In this document: piece by piece, positions 50,956 through 60,021 of the stretch | Numbering within the stretch: position 1 is the stretch's first letter | Layout: every line of letters starts with the position of its first letter | NCBI RefSeq assembly: GCF_044762745.1 | Contig: NZ_JBIWEX010000025.1 | Location: 5,442 to 69,441, forward strand | Direction: 5' to 3' | Origin: Psychrobacillus sp044762745 | Lineage (GTDB): Bacteria > Bacillota > Bacilli > Bacillales_A > Planococcaceae | Length of the DNA: 64,000 bases | Position numbers and translations under genes: made by a program | The notes under the pieces: model-generated | What the model saw: only the letters and a program-made list of their open reading frames with translations | What the model was told of the DNA's origin: nothing | The model's database searches: none

Positions 50956-52347
50956 ATGAGGATTCAAGAAATAATAGATATAATAAGGGAGTATTTTTTT
51001 CTAGCATTAATAGCAATAATTATTTTAGGGGTTATTTTCTTTTTAGGATATTTCATTCTATATAGAAAACTCTTTGGAGGGAAAAGAAGACTTCTCAAAA
51101 AGCAATTACTGTTTGGAGGATTGTTTATTGGATATATCATCATGGTGGCTGGTGTAACCTTTTTGAATAGAGGTTCTAATTATCTGGGCGAGATGGACTT
51201 ATCTTTTCTTAGTTCATATAGAGAAGCTTGGTATAGTTTTAGTGTAAGGCATTGGCAGTTTGTGCTTTTAAATATTCTCATGTTTGTACCGTTCGGTATA
51301 CTTTTACCATTATTACATTCGCGTTTTCGTAGAGGTATTTGGACAATCGGAGCAGCAATACTATTTACTCTTTCCATTGAAAGTCTCCAACTAGTTACAG
51401 GATTTGGCATTTTTGAAGTTGATGATTTATTTAATAATTTACTCGGTTCAATCATTGGATACGGTATTATTATGGGATTCATCACAATGAAAGGAAAGGA
51501 ATTAAAGCTATCGTTTTTCTACTTTTCACCTTTATTATTAGTATTGGTCTTATTAGGAAGCATGTTTACGTACTACCACTTTAAGGAATTTGGGAATCTC
51601 TCCATTGCTCCCATTCATAGAACTGATATGACACAAGCAACAACCACTATAGATGTACAGTTAAACGATAATACAATAACAGTCCCAGTATATAAAGCAC
51701 CGAGTTATACAAAGGATGTCGCTAATAAATTTGTCCTAGATTTTTTTAAAAGAATGAATCTTGATACGTCGGATATGGAAATTATTTCTTATCAGAATGA
51801 AGGGGTCTATTGGAATGGACGTGAGAGATCTCATAATATATGGTTCCGATTTTTAGATGGAAGTTATGATTATACGGATTTTTCAAGCTTTAACGAAGAT
51901 ACAGAGCTAAAAGATGTAGATGAAGAAACCTTAAAAGAAAACTTAACAAAATTCGACATTGACATTCCACAAGACTCTCATTTTCAAAAAGTAGATATTG
52001 GGATTTATGAGTGGACTGTAAATAAAAAGGCAATAGACAACCAGTTAAAAGATGGATATTTAACTGTAAATTATTATAGCGATGATACGGTAAAGAGAAT
52101 TAATAATAAATTAATAACTTATGACAAGGTAAGGGATATACAAATAATAAGCGAACAAGAAGCGTATAAAAAAATTTTAGATGGGGAATTTCAACATTAC
52201 TCTGAAAATAAAATAATAGAAACCTTACATATCCATAAAGTAGAGGTAAGCTATTATTTAGATTCCAAAGGCTATTATCAACCTGTTTATGCATTCTATA
52301 GTACATTAGATGGATTGAATATGACTATTTTAATTCCGGGAATCTAG
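50956..52347 (+). CDS. VanZ-like membrane protein with C-terminal extension
   Basis: A 463-residue protein after GAGGGGGATAG. Residues ~15-225 contain about six membrane segments and the VanZ-like core: FVLLNILMFVPFGILLPLL, SIESLQLVTGFGIFEVDDLFNNLLGSIIGY. The remaining ~235 residues form a soluble, probably external domain (VQLNDNTITVPVYKAP, WFRFLDGSYDYTDFSSF, HIHKVEVSYYLDSKGYYQPVYAFYS) reminiscent of YcdB/YycI-type beta-rich domains but not recognised. VanZ-like proteins are common in Gram-positives and do not by themselves mean glycopeptide resistance. Confidence 0.8.
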   Translation: MRIQEIIDIIREYFFLALIAIIILGVIFFLGYFILYRKLFGGKRRLLKKQLLFGGLFIGYIIMVAGVTFLNRGSNYLGEMDLSFLSSYREAWYSFSVRHWQFVLLNILMFVPFGILLPLLHSRFRRGIWTIGAAILFTLSIESLQLVTGFGIFEVDDLFNNLLGSIIGYGIIMGFITMKGKELKLSFFYFSPLLLVLVLLGSMFTYYHFKEFGNLSIAPIHRTDMTQATTTIDVQLNDNTITVPVYKAPSYTKDVANKFVLDFFKRMNLDTSDMEIISYQNEGVYWNGRERSHNIWFRFLDGSYDYTDFSSFNEDTELKDVDEETLKENLTKFDIDIPQDSHFQKVDIGIYEWTVNKKAIDNQLKDGYLTVNYYSDDTVKRINNKLITYDKVRDIQIISEQEAYKKILDGEFQHYSENKIIETLHIHKVEVSYYLDSKGYYQPVYAFYSTLDGLNMTILIPGI

Positions 52348-52641
52348 AAAACTTTATTACTGATGATAGTTCTTACAATGAATTAGGTAATCCAAAATAT
52401 AAATAAATTTACTGTACTTGAAACTTGAATAAACGGAAATCATTAATTGAAGAAAAAACAGTGGATATTGGAGTTTAGAAATTATTTAGTTATTCAATTA
52501 AAGAGCGCAATTATGGAAAAGCACAGTAGAAAATGATTAAACCTTTTTAGTAATACCTAAATGGAAAAGTTAATTAATTTGTTCAAATTTTATTCTAAAG
52601 TATTTGGTACATGATTTTCCCATATGCACGTAAATATAAAA
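52348..52641. other. ~290-bp intergenic stretch between convergent genes
   Basis: AT-rich with no ORF carrying a ribosome binding site and no notable repeat. No terminator is evident directly after the VanZ-like gene. Confidence 0.35.
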
Positions 52642-52674
52642 GAGGAGAAAAGTGAACCAGTCACTTTTCTCCTC
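52642..52674 (-). terminator. Terminator of the MFS gene
   Basis: GAGGAGAAAAGTGA (52642-52655) pairs with TCACTTTTCTCCTC (52661-52674), 14 bp with five-base loop. Confidence 0.8.
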
Positions 52675-52696
52675 GTTTGATTTACTTTATAGAAAT

Positions 52697-53884
52697 TTAA
52701 ACAATAATTGGATTTTTCTTCTTAATCCAAACAATCGTAATACCCCATGAGCATAAAAGAATAATTGCACCAATAACAAACGGAAGATTTAGATTCATAT
52801 CAAAAAACATTCCCGCAAGCGCTGGACCAACCATATTTCCTAAACTCATATACGCATTATTCATACCAGCGGCAAATCCTTGTTCATTTCCAGCTAGCTT
52901 TGACACGACCGTATTAACAGCCGGGCGAATTAAAGTAGTTGCAGTGGAGAATAGAGTAGCTACTAACAATACTAGCGCGAATCCATCTACTAAGAAAAAA
53001 GCTAATAATGATAATGCGGCACCAACAAGACTTACTAAAATTACATTCAATTCACCGAACCGTTTAAATAGTTTATTGACAATTAAAGTTTGTACAATTA
53101 CACCGGCAAATCCTCCAACCGTCAATACAATGGCGATATCTTGTGGAGTGTAATTATATTTATGGTCGACATATAGAGAAAACGTTGTTTGGAAATTGGC
53201 AATCCCGAAAGAAAACACGAAAATAATAACGAGCATCATAAAATACGGTGTTTTCACCGAGTTTTTCATTTGAACAAGTATATTCTCGCGTTTTTTCGCT
53301 TCAGAAGGATTATCCGAAATCGCATGTTTCACATCTGGTAAAATGATAAATGAAATTACGGCAGAAAGAATTGCTGCAATGGAAGCCATATAAAATGGGA
53401 AAGTTAAGCTTACTTTTGCTAAAAATCCACCGATCGCAGGACCTATCATAAATCCTAAAGACATCGAAGCACCAAGAAGACCCATTCCTCGTCCACGTTC
53501 TTCAAAAGTTGTAATGTCAGCAACAAATGCCATCGTCGCTGGAATTAAAAAAGCTCCCCCAATACCACTTATAAATCTTGCAGCATACAACATCCATTCG
53601 TGTGTCGCCATGCCGAACCAAAATTGAGAAGCAGAAAAGACAAGTAATCCAACAATAATAAGTTTTTTTCGCCCAAAAGTATCAGACAAATCACCTGCTA
53701 ATGGGGAAAATACAAACTGTCCTAATGCAAAAGATGCAATGATAAATCCTAATGCTTGGCCTGCTACACCAAACGTCTCTAAATACGATGGCATAACTGG
53801 AATAACAAGTCCAATACCTGCCATTGCGATAAACATATTAAACATTAATATATATAGTGCAAACTGTGATGTTTTCTTCGCCAT
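52697..53884 (-). CDS. MFS multidrug efflux transporter (NorA/Bmr type)
   Basis: A 395-residue, 12-segment major facilitator. Motif A variant GDLSDTFGRKKLIIVG between segments 2 and 3, motif C GMGLLGASMSLGFMIGPAIGGFL in segment 5 (typical of drug/H+ antiporters), and the repeat half-motif LIRPAVNTVVSKLAGNEQGFAAGMNNAYMS. The N terminus FALYILMFNMFIAMAGIGLVIPVMP is close to NorA/Bmr/Blt. Drug specificity cannot be told. No adjacent MerR- or MarR-type regulator. Confidence 0.87.
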   Translation of the reverse strand: MAKKTSQFALYILMFNMFIAMAGIGLVIPVMPSYLETFGVAGQALGFIIASFALGQFVFSPLAGDLSDTFGRKKLIIVGLLVFSASQFWFGMATHEWMLYAARFISGIGGAFLIPATMAFVADITTFEERGRGMGLLGASMSLGFMIGPAIGGFLAKVSLTFPFYMASIAAILSAVISFIILPDVKHAISDNPSEAKKRENILVQMKNSVKTPYFMMLVIIFVFSFGIANFQTTFSLYVDHKYNYTPQDIAIVLTVGGFAGVIVQTLIVNKLFKRFGELNVILVSLVGAALSLLAFFLVDGFALVLLVATLFSTATTLIRPAVNTVVSKLAGNEQGFAAGMNNAYMSLGNMVGPALAGMFFDMNLNLPFVIGAIILLCSWGITIVWIKKKNPIIV

Positions 53885-54002
53885 ATGATTCCTGCTTTCT
53901 TAAATTACTTAGTATGCGTCTATCGATTCTACCATATTCGGGAAAGAATAAAAACTTTCGTTGCACGAATAATTATTAATTGTTAATTTGGAAAATAAGA
54001 AA

Positions 54003-54030
54003 TAGAGTCGCCTGGGAAAAGGCAACTCTA
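54003..54030 (-). terminator. Terminator of the pot operon
   Basis: TAGAGTCGCC pairs with GGCAACTCTA (one mismatch/wobble), ending just past the potD stop on the minus strand. Confidence 0.7.
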
Positions 54031-54034
54031 TCCA

Positions 54035-55108
54035 TTAATTTGTTCCCATTTTAAACTTTAAAAATAACTCGTTATATTTACCTAACATCTCAAGACCGAG
54101 ATCATTATACACTTCTAAATTATCTCTAGTCTCCTCGGTAGGATAAAAGCGTTCGTCTGAAGTAACTTCTACATCCATCAACTCCACAGCGGCTGCATTT
54201 GGGATAGAATAACCAACATAATCTGCATTTTTGGCCGCTACTTCTGCATCTAGCATAAAGTTTATAAATGCATGTGCTCCATCTACATTAGCTGAAGTTT
54301 TTGGAATAACCATGTTATCGAACCATAAGTTAGAACCCTCTTCGGGAACGGCATAGTCCAGTTCTTCGTTTTCAGACATCATATCAGCTGCTTGACCTGA
54401 CCAAGTTAGGGCTACAGGCGCCTCTTCATTGACCATGAGCTGCGTTACTTCATCCCCAATAATTGCTTTTACATTAGGAGATAGTTTGCTTAACTTAGCA
54501 GATGCTTCTTTTAATTCCTCTTCATCTGTAGAGTTTAAAGAATATCCTAAGCTATTTAAACCCATACCAATTACTTCGCGAGCACCATCGACTAACAACA
54601 CTTGTCCTTTTAAGGAAGGATCCCAAAGAGCTTCCCAACTTTCGAATGTTTGACCATCCAGCAAGCTAGGGTTAAATACAATTCCTACAGTTCCCCAAAA
54701 ATAGGGGATCGAAAACTCATTTTTCGGATCAAACGACAAATTTAAAAAGTAAGGATCAATGTTTTCGAGATTTGGAATCTTCGAATGATCAATTGGTAAT
54801 AGCAAATCATGTTCCTTCATTTTTTCAATCGCATACTCTGATGGAATGGCAATATCATACGAAGTTCCACCTTGTTCAATTTTCGTCATCATCGCTTCGT
54901 TTGAATCGAATGTTTCGTAGACAACGCGGTATCCTGACTCTTCTTCAAACTGACGGAGTAAATCCGGATCGATATATTCACCCCAGTTGAAAATAGTTAC
55001 TGTATCGCTTCCTGCTTTACCGGAACTTTTATTCAAATAGTCATTAACAAAAAACAAAGCGATGCAAACGACAATAATTGCAATTGCTGCTTTTATAATG
55101 TCTCTCAT
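54035..55108 (-). CDS. potD: Spermidine/putrescine ABC transporter, substrate-binding protein
   Basis: A 357-residue secreted binding protein. N-terminal hydrophobic segment IIKAAIAIIVVCIALFFVNDYL acts as signal/anchor; no lipobox Cys is visible, so it is perhaps held by an uncleaved signal. Family features: VTIFNWGEYIDPDLLRQFEE, YETFDSNEAMMTKI, YDIAIPSEYAIEKM, IPYFWGTVGIVFNP, ALTWSGQAADMM, NLWFDNMVIPKTSAN. Acidic residues that hold polyamine amines (WGEY, D of YDIAIPSEY) are retained. It is the last gene of the operon, overlapping potC by four bases. Confidence 0.92.
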   Translation of the reverse strand: MRDIIKAAIAIIVVCIALFFVNDYLNKSSGKAGSDTVTIFNWGEYIDPDLLRQFEEESGYRVVYETFDSNEAMMTKIEQGGTSYDIAIPSEYAIEKMKEHDLLLPIDHSKIPNLENIDPYFLNLSFDPKNEFSIPYFWGTVGIVFNPSLLDGQTFESWEALWDPSLKGQVLLVDGAREVIGMGLNSLGYSLNSTDEEELKEASAKLSKLSPNVKAIIGDEVTQLMVNEEAPVALTWSGQAADMMSENEELDYAVPEEGSNLWFDNMVIPKTSANVDGAHAFINFMLDAEVAAKNADYVGYSIPNAAAVELMDVEVTSDERFYPTEETRDNLEVYNDLGLEMLGKYNELFLKFKMGTN

Positions 55109-55908
55109 TTTCGTACCCCCATTCCAACAGGGTTTTTCCCTCTTTGATTGATAAAGTAATAACCAACCACCAGGAGAATCGTCACGATAAAGATAATGCC
55201 AGAAAGCGCATTGATCGTTAGGGTGATACCTGCACGTGCCATAGAGTAAATTTCTACAGATAACGTACTAAATCCATTTCCTGTAACAAAGAAAGTGACA
55301 GCAAAATCATCAAGCGAATACGTAAGTGCCATGAAGAACCCTGCAAAAATCCCTGGTTTAATAAAAGGAATAATTACTCTTTGTAAAATTTCTCCTTTTG
55401 TTGCCCCGAGGTCTGCCGCTGCATCAATTAATGAGCTATTCATCTCCTGTAGCTTTGGCAATACCATTAATACAACAATCGGAATACTAAAGGCGATATG
55501 CGAGATTAACACAGATGCAAACCCTAATTTAACGCCAATCATTGTAAAGAAGATTAAGAAAGACGCCCCAATTACAACGTCAGGACTGACGATTAATACA
55601 TTGTTTAACGATAATAAAGAATTTCGTATAGACTTGTTTCGCATATACACAATACCAATCGAACCTAATACCCCAATAATCGTTGCGATTAAAGCAGAAA
55701 GGAGTGCAACGATTACAGTATTGATCAGAATCATAATCAGACGCGTATCGGAAAATACAGCAGCATAATGTTCCCAAGTAAACGATTCAAAATTGTTCAT
55801 GCTGCCACCACTATTGAACGAATAAAAAATCAAATACAATATTGGTGCATATAATACGATAAAAATAAGGGCTAAATAAAGCTTTGCAGACATTCTAGTT
55901 TTTTCCAT
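55105..55908 (-). CDS. potC: Spermidine/putrescine ABC transporter, permease PotC
   Basis: A 267-residue permease with six segments and the EAA-type cytosolic loop LIDAAADLGATKGEILQRVIIP-like (DLGATKGEI..IPFIKPG, ~residues 168-195) that contacts PotA. MSAKLYLALIFIVLYAPILYLIFYSFN at the N terminus. Overlaps potB by 14 bases and potD by 4, so one translationally coupled unit. Confidence 0.93.
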   Translation of the reverse strand: MEKTRMSAKLYLALIFIVLYAPILYLIFYSFNSGGSMNNFESFTWEHYAAVFSDTRLIMILINTVIVALLSALIATIIGVLGSIGIVYMRNKSIRNSLLSLNNVLIVSPDVVIGASFLIFFTMIGVKLGFASVLISHIAFSIPIVVLMVLPKLQEMNSSLIDAAADLGATKGEILQRVIIPFIKPGIFAGFFMALTYSLDDFAVTFFVTGNGFSTLSVEIYSMARAGITLTINALSGIIFIVTILLVVGYYFINQRGKNPVGMGVRK

Positions 55909-56716
55909 TAGAAGTAGCCCCCTTATCTCTTTGACCTGTTATGATCATAACAATGACCATAAATATAATTAAGAATACGGCAATGGTCGAACCCATTCCC
56001 CAGTTTTGTGTCACTAAAAATTGTTGCTCAATAGCAGTACCAAGTGTAATTACTTTATTTCCAGCGATTAATCGAGTGATCATAAAGAGTGATAAGGAAG
56101 GGATGAATACTGCTTGAACCCCGGCTTTCACTCCATTTGTCGTTAATGGAAAGATTACTTTTGTAAAAGTTGTCCAACTAGATGCACCTAGATCTCTACT
56201 TGCATCGATTAACGAAGGATTCAATTTATCTAAGGCATTAAAAATAGGTAAAATCATAAATGGAATAAAAATATAAACAGATACAAAAATAAAACTAAAG
56301 TCTGTAAATAAAATTTGTGTTTCCCCGAAACCAAACACATTTAAAAATGCATTAATTGGACCGTATAAGCCAAAGATTCCAATGAATGCATAGGTTTTTA
56401 ATAACAAGTTAATCCACGATGGAATAATAATTAATAATAACCATAGTTGTTTATGCTTTGTTTTCGTAAGTAAATAAGCTGTTGGGTATGCAACGATTAA
56501 CGAAAACAGCGTTATGAGAAAAGCATACCAAAAAGAACTAAGTGTTAACTTTAAATAAACAGAAGTGAAGAAGTTTTTATAATTGTCTAAAGTAAAATTA
56601 CCGCTTAAATCGAAAAGCGAATAATAAGCAATTAAAGCAATCGGTGCAATGACAAATAATAGAATCCAAGCAAAATATGGTATTAAATAAAAAGTTTTCG
56701 TATTTTTAGTTTGCAT
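55895..56716 (-). CDS. potB: Spermidine/putrescine ABC transporter, permease PotB
   Basis: A 273-residue permease; ATG 56716 lies inside the end of potA (11-base overlap). Six segments and the EAA loop LIDASRDLGASSWTTFTKVIFP (seen at ~180-200). YFAWILLFVIAPIALIAYYSLF at the N terminus is typical of PotB. A longer frame to 56803 lacks support. Works with PotC and PotA to import polyamines. Confidence 0.92.
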   Translation of the reverse strand: MQTKNTKTFYLIPYFAWILLFVIAPIALIAYYSLFDLSGNFTLDNYKNFFTSVYLKLTLSSFWYAFLITLFSLIVAYPTAYLLTKTKHKQLWLLLIIIPSWINLLLKTYAFIGIFGLYGPINAFLNVFGFGETQILFTDFSFIFVSVYIFIPFMILPIFNALDKLNPSLIDASRDLGASSWTTFTKVIFPLTTNGVKAGVQAVFIPSLSLFMITRLIAGNKVITLGTAIEQQFLVTQNWGMGSTIAVFLIIFMVIVMIITGQRDKGATSNGKN

Positions 56717-57812
56717 ATGCGTCTTCTCCGTAAGACTCAAGTCGCTTATCAAATTCTTCTTCCGTTTCATTTGGACGCATAACATGAATTGCTTCTGGAT
56801 CAAAATCTAGCCCGATAAATGTTCCAACTTCTGCTTTTTTTGTCGAATGGACTAGCCATTCATTTCCTTCATCATCATATGTTGAAAGTTCGTAGTGAAC
56901 ACCTCTAAATAATTGTGTGTCTACTTTTACTTTCATTTTTCCTTTTTCAACGGATGTAATTTCTAAATCCTCTGGTCGTATAACTACATCAATACTTTCA
57001 TTTGGATTAAGACCTTGGTCAACACATTCGAATTCTTTTCCACCAATACGTACGCGAAAATCGGCAACCATTGTGCCAATTACAATATTCGATTCTCCGA
57101 TAAAATCTGCAACAAAGCGATTGACAGGTTCATCGTAAATGTCCATTGGCGTTCCACTTTGTTCAATATTACCTTCATTCAGTACGAAAATTTCATCTGA
57201 CATAGCTAAGGCTTCTTCTTGATCATGCGTAACGAAGATAAACGTTTTGCCCAATCGTTGCTGAAGCTCACGAAGCTCGTATTGCATTTCCGTACGTAGC
57301 TTTAAGTCCAAAGCAGAAAGCGGCTCATCGAGCAAAATAATTTCTGGATCATTTACAATTGCTCGGGCAATCGCTACACGCTGTCTTTGACCACCAGACA
57401 TTTCTGCAATTTCTCTATTTTCATAACCAGATAAATTTACAAACTTTAGTGCTTCAAGAACTTTTTCTTGAATCTCTTGTTTTCCTAGTTTTTTAATACG
57501 AAGTCCAAAGGCTACATTTTCAAACACATTTAAGTGAGGAAATAGCGCATAGTCTTGGAAAACCGTATTTACTTGACGTTCGTTTGCAGGAACATTATTA
57601 ATTAATTTTCCATTAAAATAGATATTGCCACTTGTAGGCTGCATAAACCCTGCAATCAATCGCAAGATGGTCGTTTTTCCACAACCGGAAGGACCAAGTA
57701 ATGTATAAAATTTTCCACGCTCTAATTCAAAGTTTATATCCGTTAATACTTTTGTTTCTGCATCATAATATTTTGTGACATTCTCAAAACGAATGATAGG
57801 TGTCTCTGACAT
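56706..57812 (-). CDS. potA: Spermidine/putrescine ABC transporter, ATPase PotA
   Basis: A 368-residue ATPase. Walker A LLGPSGCGKTTILRLIAG, Q loop VFQDYALFPHLNV, signature EMSGGQRQRVAIARAIV, Walker B IILLDEPLSALDLKLR, H loop FVTHDQEEALAMSDEIFV, then a TOBE-type domain (~240-360; IGESNIVIGTMVADF, VVIRPEDLEI). GGAGGT precedes the ATG; the regulator gene ends 15 bases upstream. Energises polyamine import. Confidence 0.95.
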   Translation of the reverse strand: MSETPIIRFENVTKYYDAETKVLTDINFELERGKFYTLLGPSGCGKTTILRLIAGFMQPTSGNIYFNGKLINNVPANERQVNTVFQDYALFPHLNVFENVAFGLRIKKLGKQEIQEKVLEALKFVNLSGYENREIAEMSGGQRQRVAIARAIVNDPEIILLDEPLSALDLKLRTEMQYELRELQQRLGKTFIFVTHDQEEALAMSDEIFVLNEGNIEQSGTPMDIYDEPVNRFVADFIGESNIVIGTMVADFRVRIGGKEFECVDQGLNPNESIDVVIRPEDLEITSVEKGKMKVKVDTQLFRGVHYELSTYDDEGNEWLVHSTKKAEVGTFIGLDFDPEAIHVMRPNETEEEFDKRLESYGEDAYAN

Positions 57813-57827
57813 AATATACCTCCAATT

Positions 57828-58370
57828 TTATAAATAAGAATTTGTTACGACATAAATTACTTGTGTTTCTTCATCCGCAGCATTTTTTAATAAATGATGA
57901 TCTGCTGCTTCAAAGTAGAGAGATTCTCCTTGGGAAGCAAAATATTGCTGCTTGCCAAGCATTAATTCTACACGACCTTGTAAAACATATATAAATGTTT
58001 CCGAAAGGGAAGGTTCAAATTGTTTAAATTGACCGTTCTGTCCTAATGTAATTAGGACTGGCTCCATTTCATTTTCATTGGACTCGGAGATGAGCCAGTG
58101 AAGCCGATAGTTCTTTTCCTCGTCTACATAAATCGTTTGTTCTTCTTTTTCAAAAACAACTTTTGTTCGCACCTGCTCGTCATCAAAAAAGTCTTTCGGT
58201 TTAGAACCGAGTACATTTAATATGGAAAAGAGAGTTTCAATGGAAGGGGAGTTAATATCCCTTTCTAACTGGGATATAAATCCCTTGCTTAAATCAGTTC
58301 TTTCCCCTAATTCTTCTTGGGTCAAACCTTTCTTAAGACGTAACCGTTTGATTTTCTTTCCAATTTGCAT
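57828..58370 (-). CDS. XRE-cupin regulator of the pot operon
   Basis: A 180-residue protein: HTH domain ~1-62 (IGKKIKRLRLKKGLTQEELGE then LSKGFISQLERDINSPSIETL) and a small cupin ~105-178 (SETFIYVLQGRVELMLGKQ, YFEAADHHLLKNA). This is the PuuR-like architecture that senses small polar ligands; at the head of potABCD the ligand is plausibly a polyamine. Strong ribosome binding site GAAGGAGG. Tandem repeats at 58523-58559 upstream are the likely operators. Confidence 0.87.
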   Translation of the reverse strand: MQIGKKIKRLRLKKGLTQEELGERTDLSKGFISQLERDINSPSIETLFSILNVLGSKPKDFFDDEQVRTKVVFEKEEQTIYVDEEKNYRLHWLISESNENEMEPVLITLGQNGQFKQFEPSLSETFIYVLQGRVELMLGKQQYFASQGESLYFEAADHHLLKNAADEETQVIYVVTNSYL

Positions 58371-58522
58371 TATTTAACCTCCTTCTATAAAAAGGTAAAG
58401 GGCTATTTTAAAAGATACATTCCGGTATTCGCTTTCTGCCATCGACAAGCTTCGGAAAACAACTGAACGGAAAACCATGCGCATTTTAAAATTCATATAG
58501 TCTTATCTGCTTTTGAAAAACA

Positions 58523-58559
58523 AAGTTTATTTTAACACAACTTTAAGTTTACTTTAACA
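58523..58559 (-). promoter_or_regulatory. Tandem 15-bp direct repeats, likely operators of the XRE-cupin regulator
   Basis: On the minus strand TGTTAAAGTAAACTT (58559-58545) and TGTTAAAATAAACTT (58537-58523), 14 of 15 identical and exactly 22 bp apart, so on the same helix face. They lie about 155-190 bp before the regulator gene and 100-140 bp before the divergent ykuV gene. Confidence 0.5.
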
Positions 58560-58661
58560 AGTTATTCGAATAAATTCAAAAAAAGTTCGTTTTTGTCATG
58601 TGCCGTTTTTATCCCCATGCATACAATAGCTATGGACAAAAAGGAAAAAGGGGAGAAATAT

Positions 58662-59105
58662 ATGCGATTAAGAGAGGAGTTACCGGAGTTTTCAACGGAT
58701 ATGAAATGGTTGAATGGACATGTAACGAAAGCAAACTTAATTGGGGAAGTTCCTACATTAGTACACTTTTGGTCCATTAGTTGTCATTTATGTGAAAATA
58801 CATTTCGAATTATTGCCAAATGGAAAAATACACACGGTAAAAAATTCCAACTAGTGGGAATTCATATGCCAAGATCAAAAGATGATATTAATAATGCGCT
58901 TATACATGAGAAGGCTAATCAGTTGAATATGACTAATCCGATCGCCCTCGATCATGATTTAATCGTTTCTAAAGAGTATGCTAATCGAACTGTTCCGTCT
59001 TTTTACCTATTTGATAAGCATGGATTGCTTCGTCATGTTCAATCTGGAGAGAATGGTTTTAAATTATTAGAGAAAAGGCTAATTTTATTAATGAATGAAC
59101 GGTGA
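58662..59105 (+). CDS. ykuV: Thiol-disulfide oxidoreductase YkuV
   Basis: A 147-residue thioredoxin-fold protein, same length as B. subtilis YkuV (148). ATG 58662 follows AAAAGGGGAG; upstream in-frame codons have no site. MRLREELPEFSTDMKWLNGH, VHFWSISCHLCEN (active-site CHLC), VGIHMPRSKDDI and the cis-Pro loop NRTVPSFYLFDKHG. YkuV is cytoplasmic and reduces or oxidises protein disulfides; no signal peptide here. Located next to ktrC and rnjA. Confidence 0.92.
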   Translation: MRLREELPEFSTDMKWLNGHVTKANLIGEVPTLVHFWSISCHLCENTFRIIAKWKNTHGKKFQLVGIHMPRSKDDINNALIHEKANQLNMTNPIALDHDLIVSKEYANRTVPSFYLFDKHGLLRHVQSGENGFKLLEKRLILLMNER

Positions 59106-59186
59106 CAATGAATTAGCAATTCATATCTATTTTCAGTAAGGATATGGTAAACTAAGTGCATCCGATTAGTAGTAGGAGGCACTATC

Positions 59187-59846
59187 ATGCAAAAAGAATT
59201 TGTAGTAATTGGTTTAGGGCGATTTGGAGGAAGTATCGTTCGAGAGTTAATCGATCAAGGTGCAGATGTAATGGCCATTGATATTGCTACTGAACGAGTA
59301 AATGAATTTGCTACAATCGCTACACAGGCAGTAGTAGCGGATACAACAGACGAAACAGTGTTAAAATCCCTAGGTATTCGAAACTTTGAGCATGTAATTG
59401 TTGCTATTGGGGACGATATCCAATCTAGTATATTAACGACGCTCATGTTAAAAGAAATTGGTGTAAAGAAAATTACAGTGAAAGCACAAAATGATTACCA
59501 TGAAAAAGTGTTACGTAAAATCGGCGCGGACCAAGTGGTGCACCCCGAACGAGATATGGGAATTCGTATCGCGAATAATATTCTATCGAATAACGTACTT
59601 GATTACTTAGAACTTTCAGATGAGCATTCTATAATGGAGATCAAAGTGAATGAAATGATTGCTGGGAAATCATTAGTTGACTTGGATATTCGAGCAAGAT
59701 ACGGGATTAACATTGTAGCGATTAAACGTGGAAATAGTATAAATGTTTCACCACCAGCCGATGAGAACCTTCAGTTAAATGATGTGCTCATTATTATTGG
59801 TGCGGATGTGGATATTAACCGATTTGAAAAGAAGGTTTTATCATAA
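59187..59846 (+). CDS. ktrC: Ktr K+ uptake regulatory subunit KtrC
   Basis: A 219-residue RCK protein: NAD/ATP-binding N domain ~1-135 (FVVIGLGRFGGSIVREL, AIDIATERVNEFA, VVADTTDETVL) and RCK_C ~137-217, the c-di-AMP-binding domain in KtrA/KtrC (LDIRARYGINIVAIKRG). Forms an octameric gating ring on KtrB/KtrD channels. Adjacent rnjA gives the same neighbourhood as ykqB in B. subtilis, so KtrC is preferred over KtrA. The channel partner is probably the gene at 20781. Confidence 0.92.
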   Translation: MQKEFVVIGLGRFGGSIVRELIDQGADVMAIDIATERVNEFATIATQAVVADTTDETVLKSLGIRNFEHVIVAIGDDIQSSILTTLMLKEIGVKKITVKAQNDYHEKVLRKIGADQVVHPERDMGIRIANNILSNNVLDYLELSDEHSIMEIKVNEMIAGKSLVDLDIRARYGINIVAIKRGNSINVSPPADENLQLNDVLIIIGADVDINRFEKKVLS

Positions 59847-59847
59847 A

Positions 59848-59885
59848 AAAATGCCAAAGGGATCGTATCCTTTGGCATTTTTTTT
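59848..59885 (+). terminator. Terminator of ktrC
   Basis: AAATGCCAAAGG pairs with CCTTTGGCATTT (59869-59880), then a T-run. Confidence 0.87.
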
Positions 59886-59981
59886 ATGGTAATATACTAT
59901 CGGTAAGTAATTTGGTTTGCAGAGGTTATTTGCTAACATTTACAAATATACAAGAAACAACCAATTAATTTTTATAAAAAA

Positions 59982-60012
59982 ACAGAGCCGCTCAACATCA
60001 GAGCAACTCTGT
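59982..60012 (-). terminator. Terminator of rnjA
   Basis: ACAGAG (59982-59987) pairs with CTCTGT (60007-60012) around an inner GCTC/GAGC stem, followed on the minus strand by TTTTTTTATAAAAATT. Confidence 0.65.
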
Positions 60013-60021
60013 CTCAAAACT

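Noticed and set aside
50956..52347. VanZ-like gene as glycopeptide resistance
   Set aside because: VanZ-like proteins are common in Bacillales and no vanHAX or vanRS genes are near.
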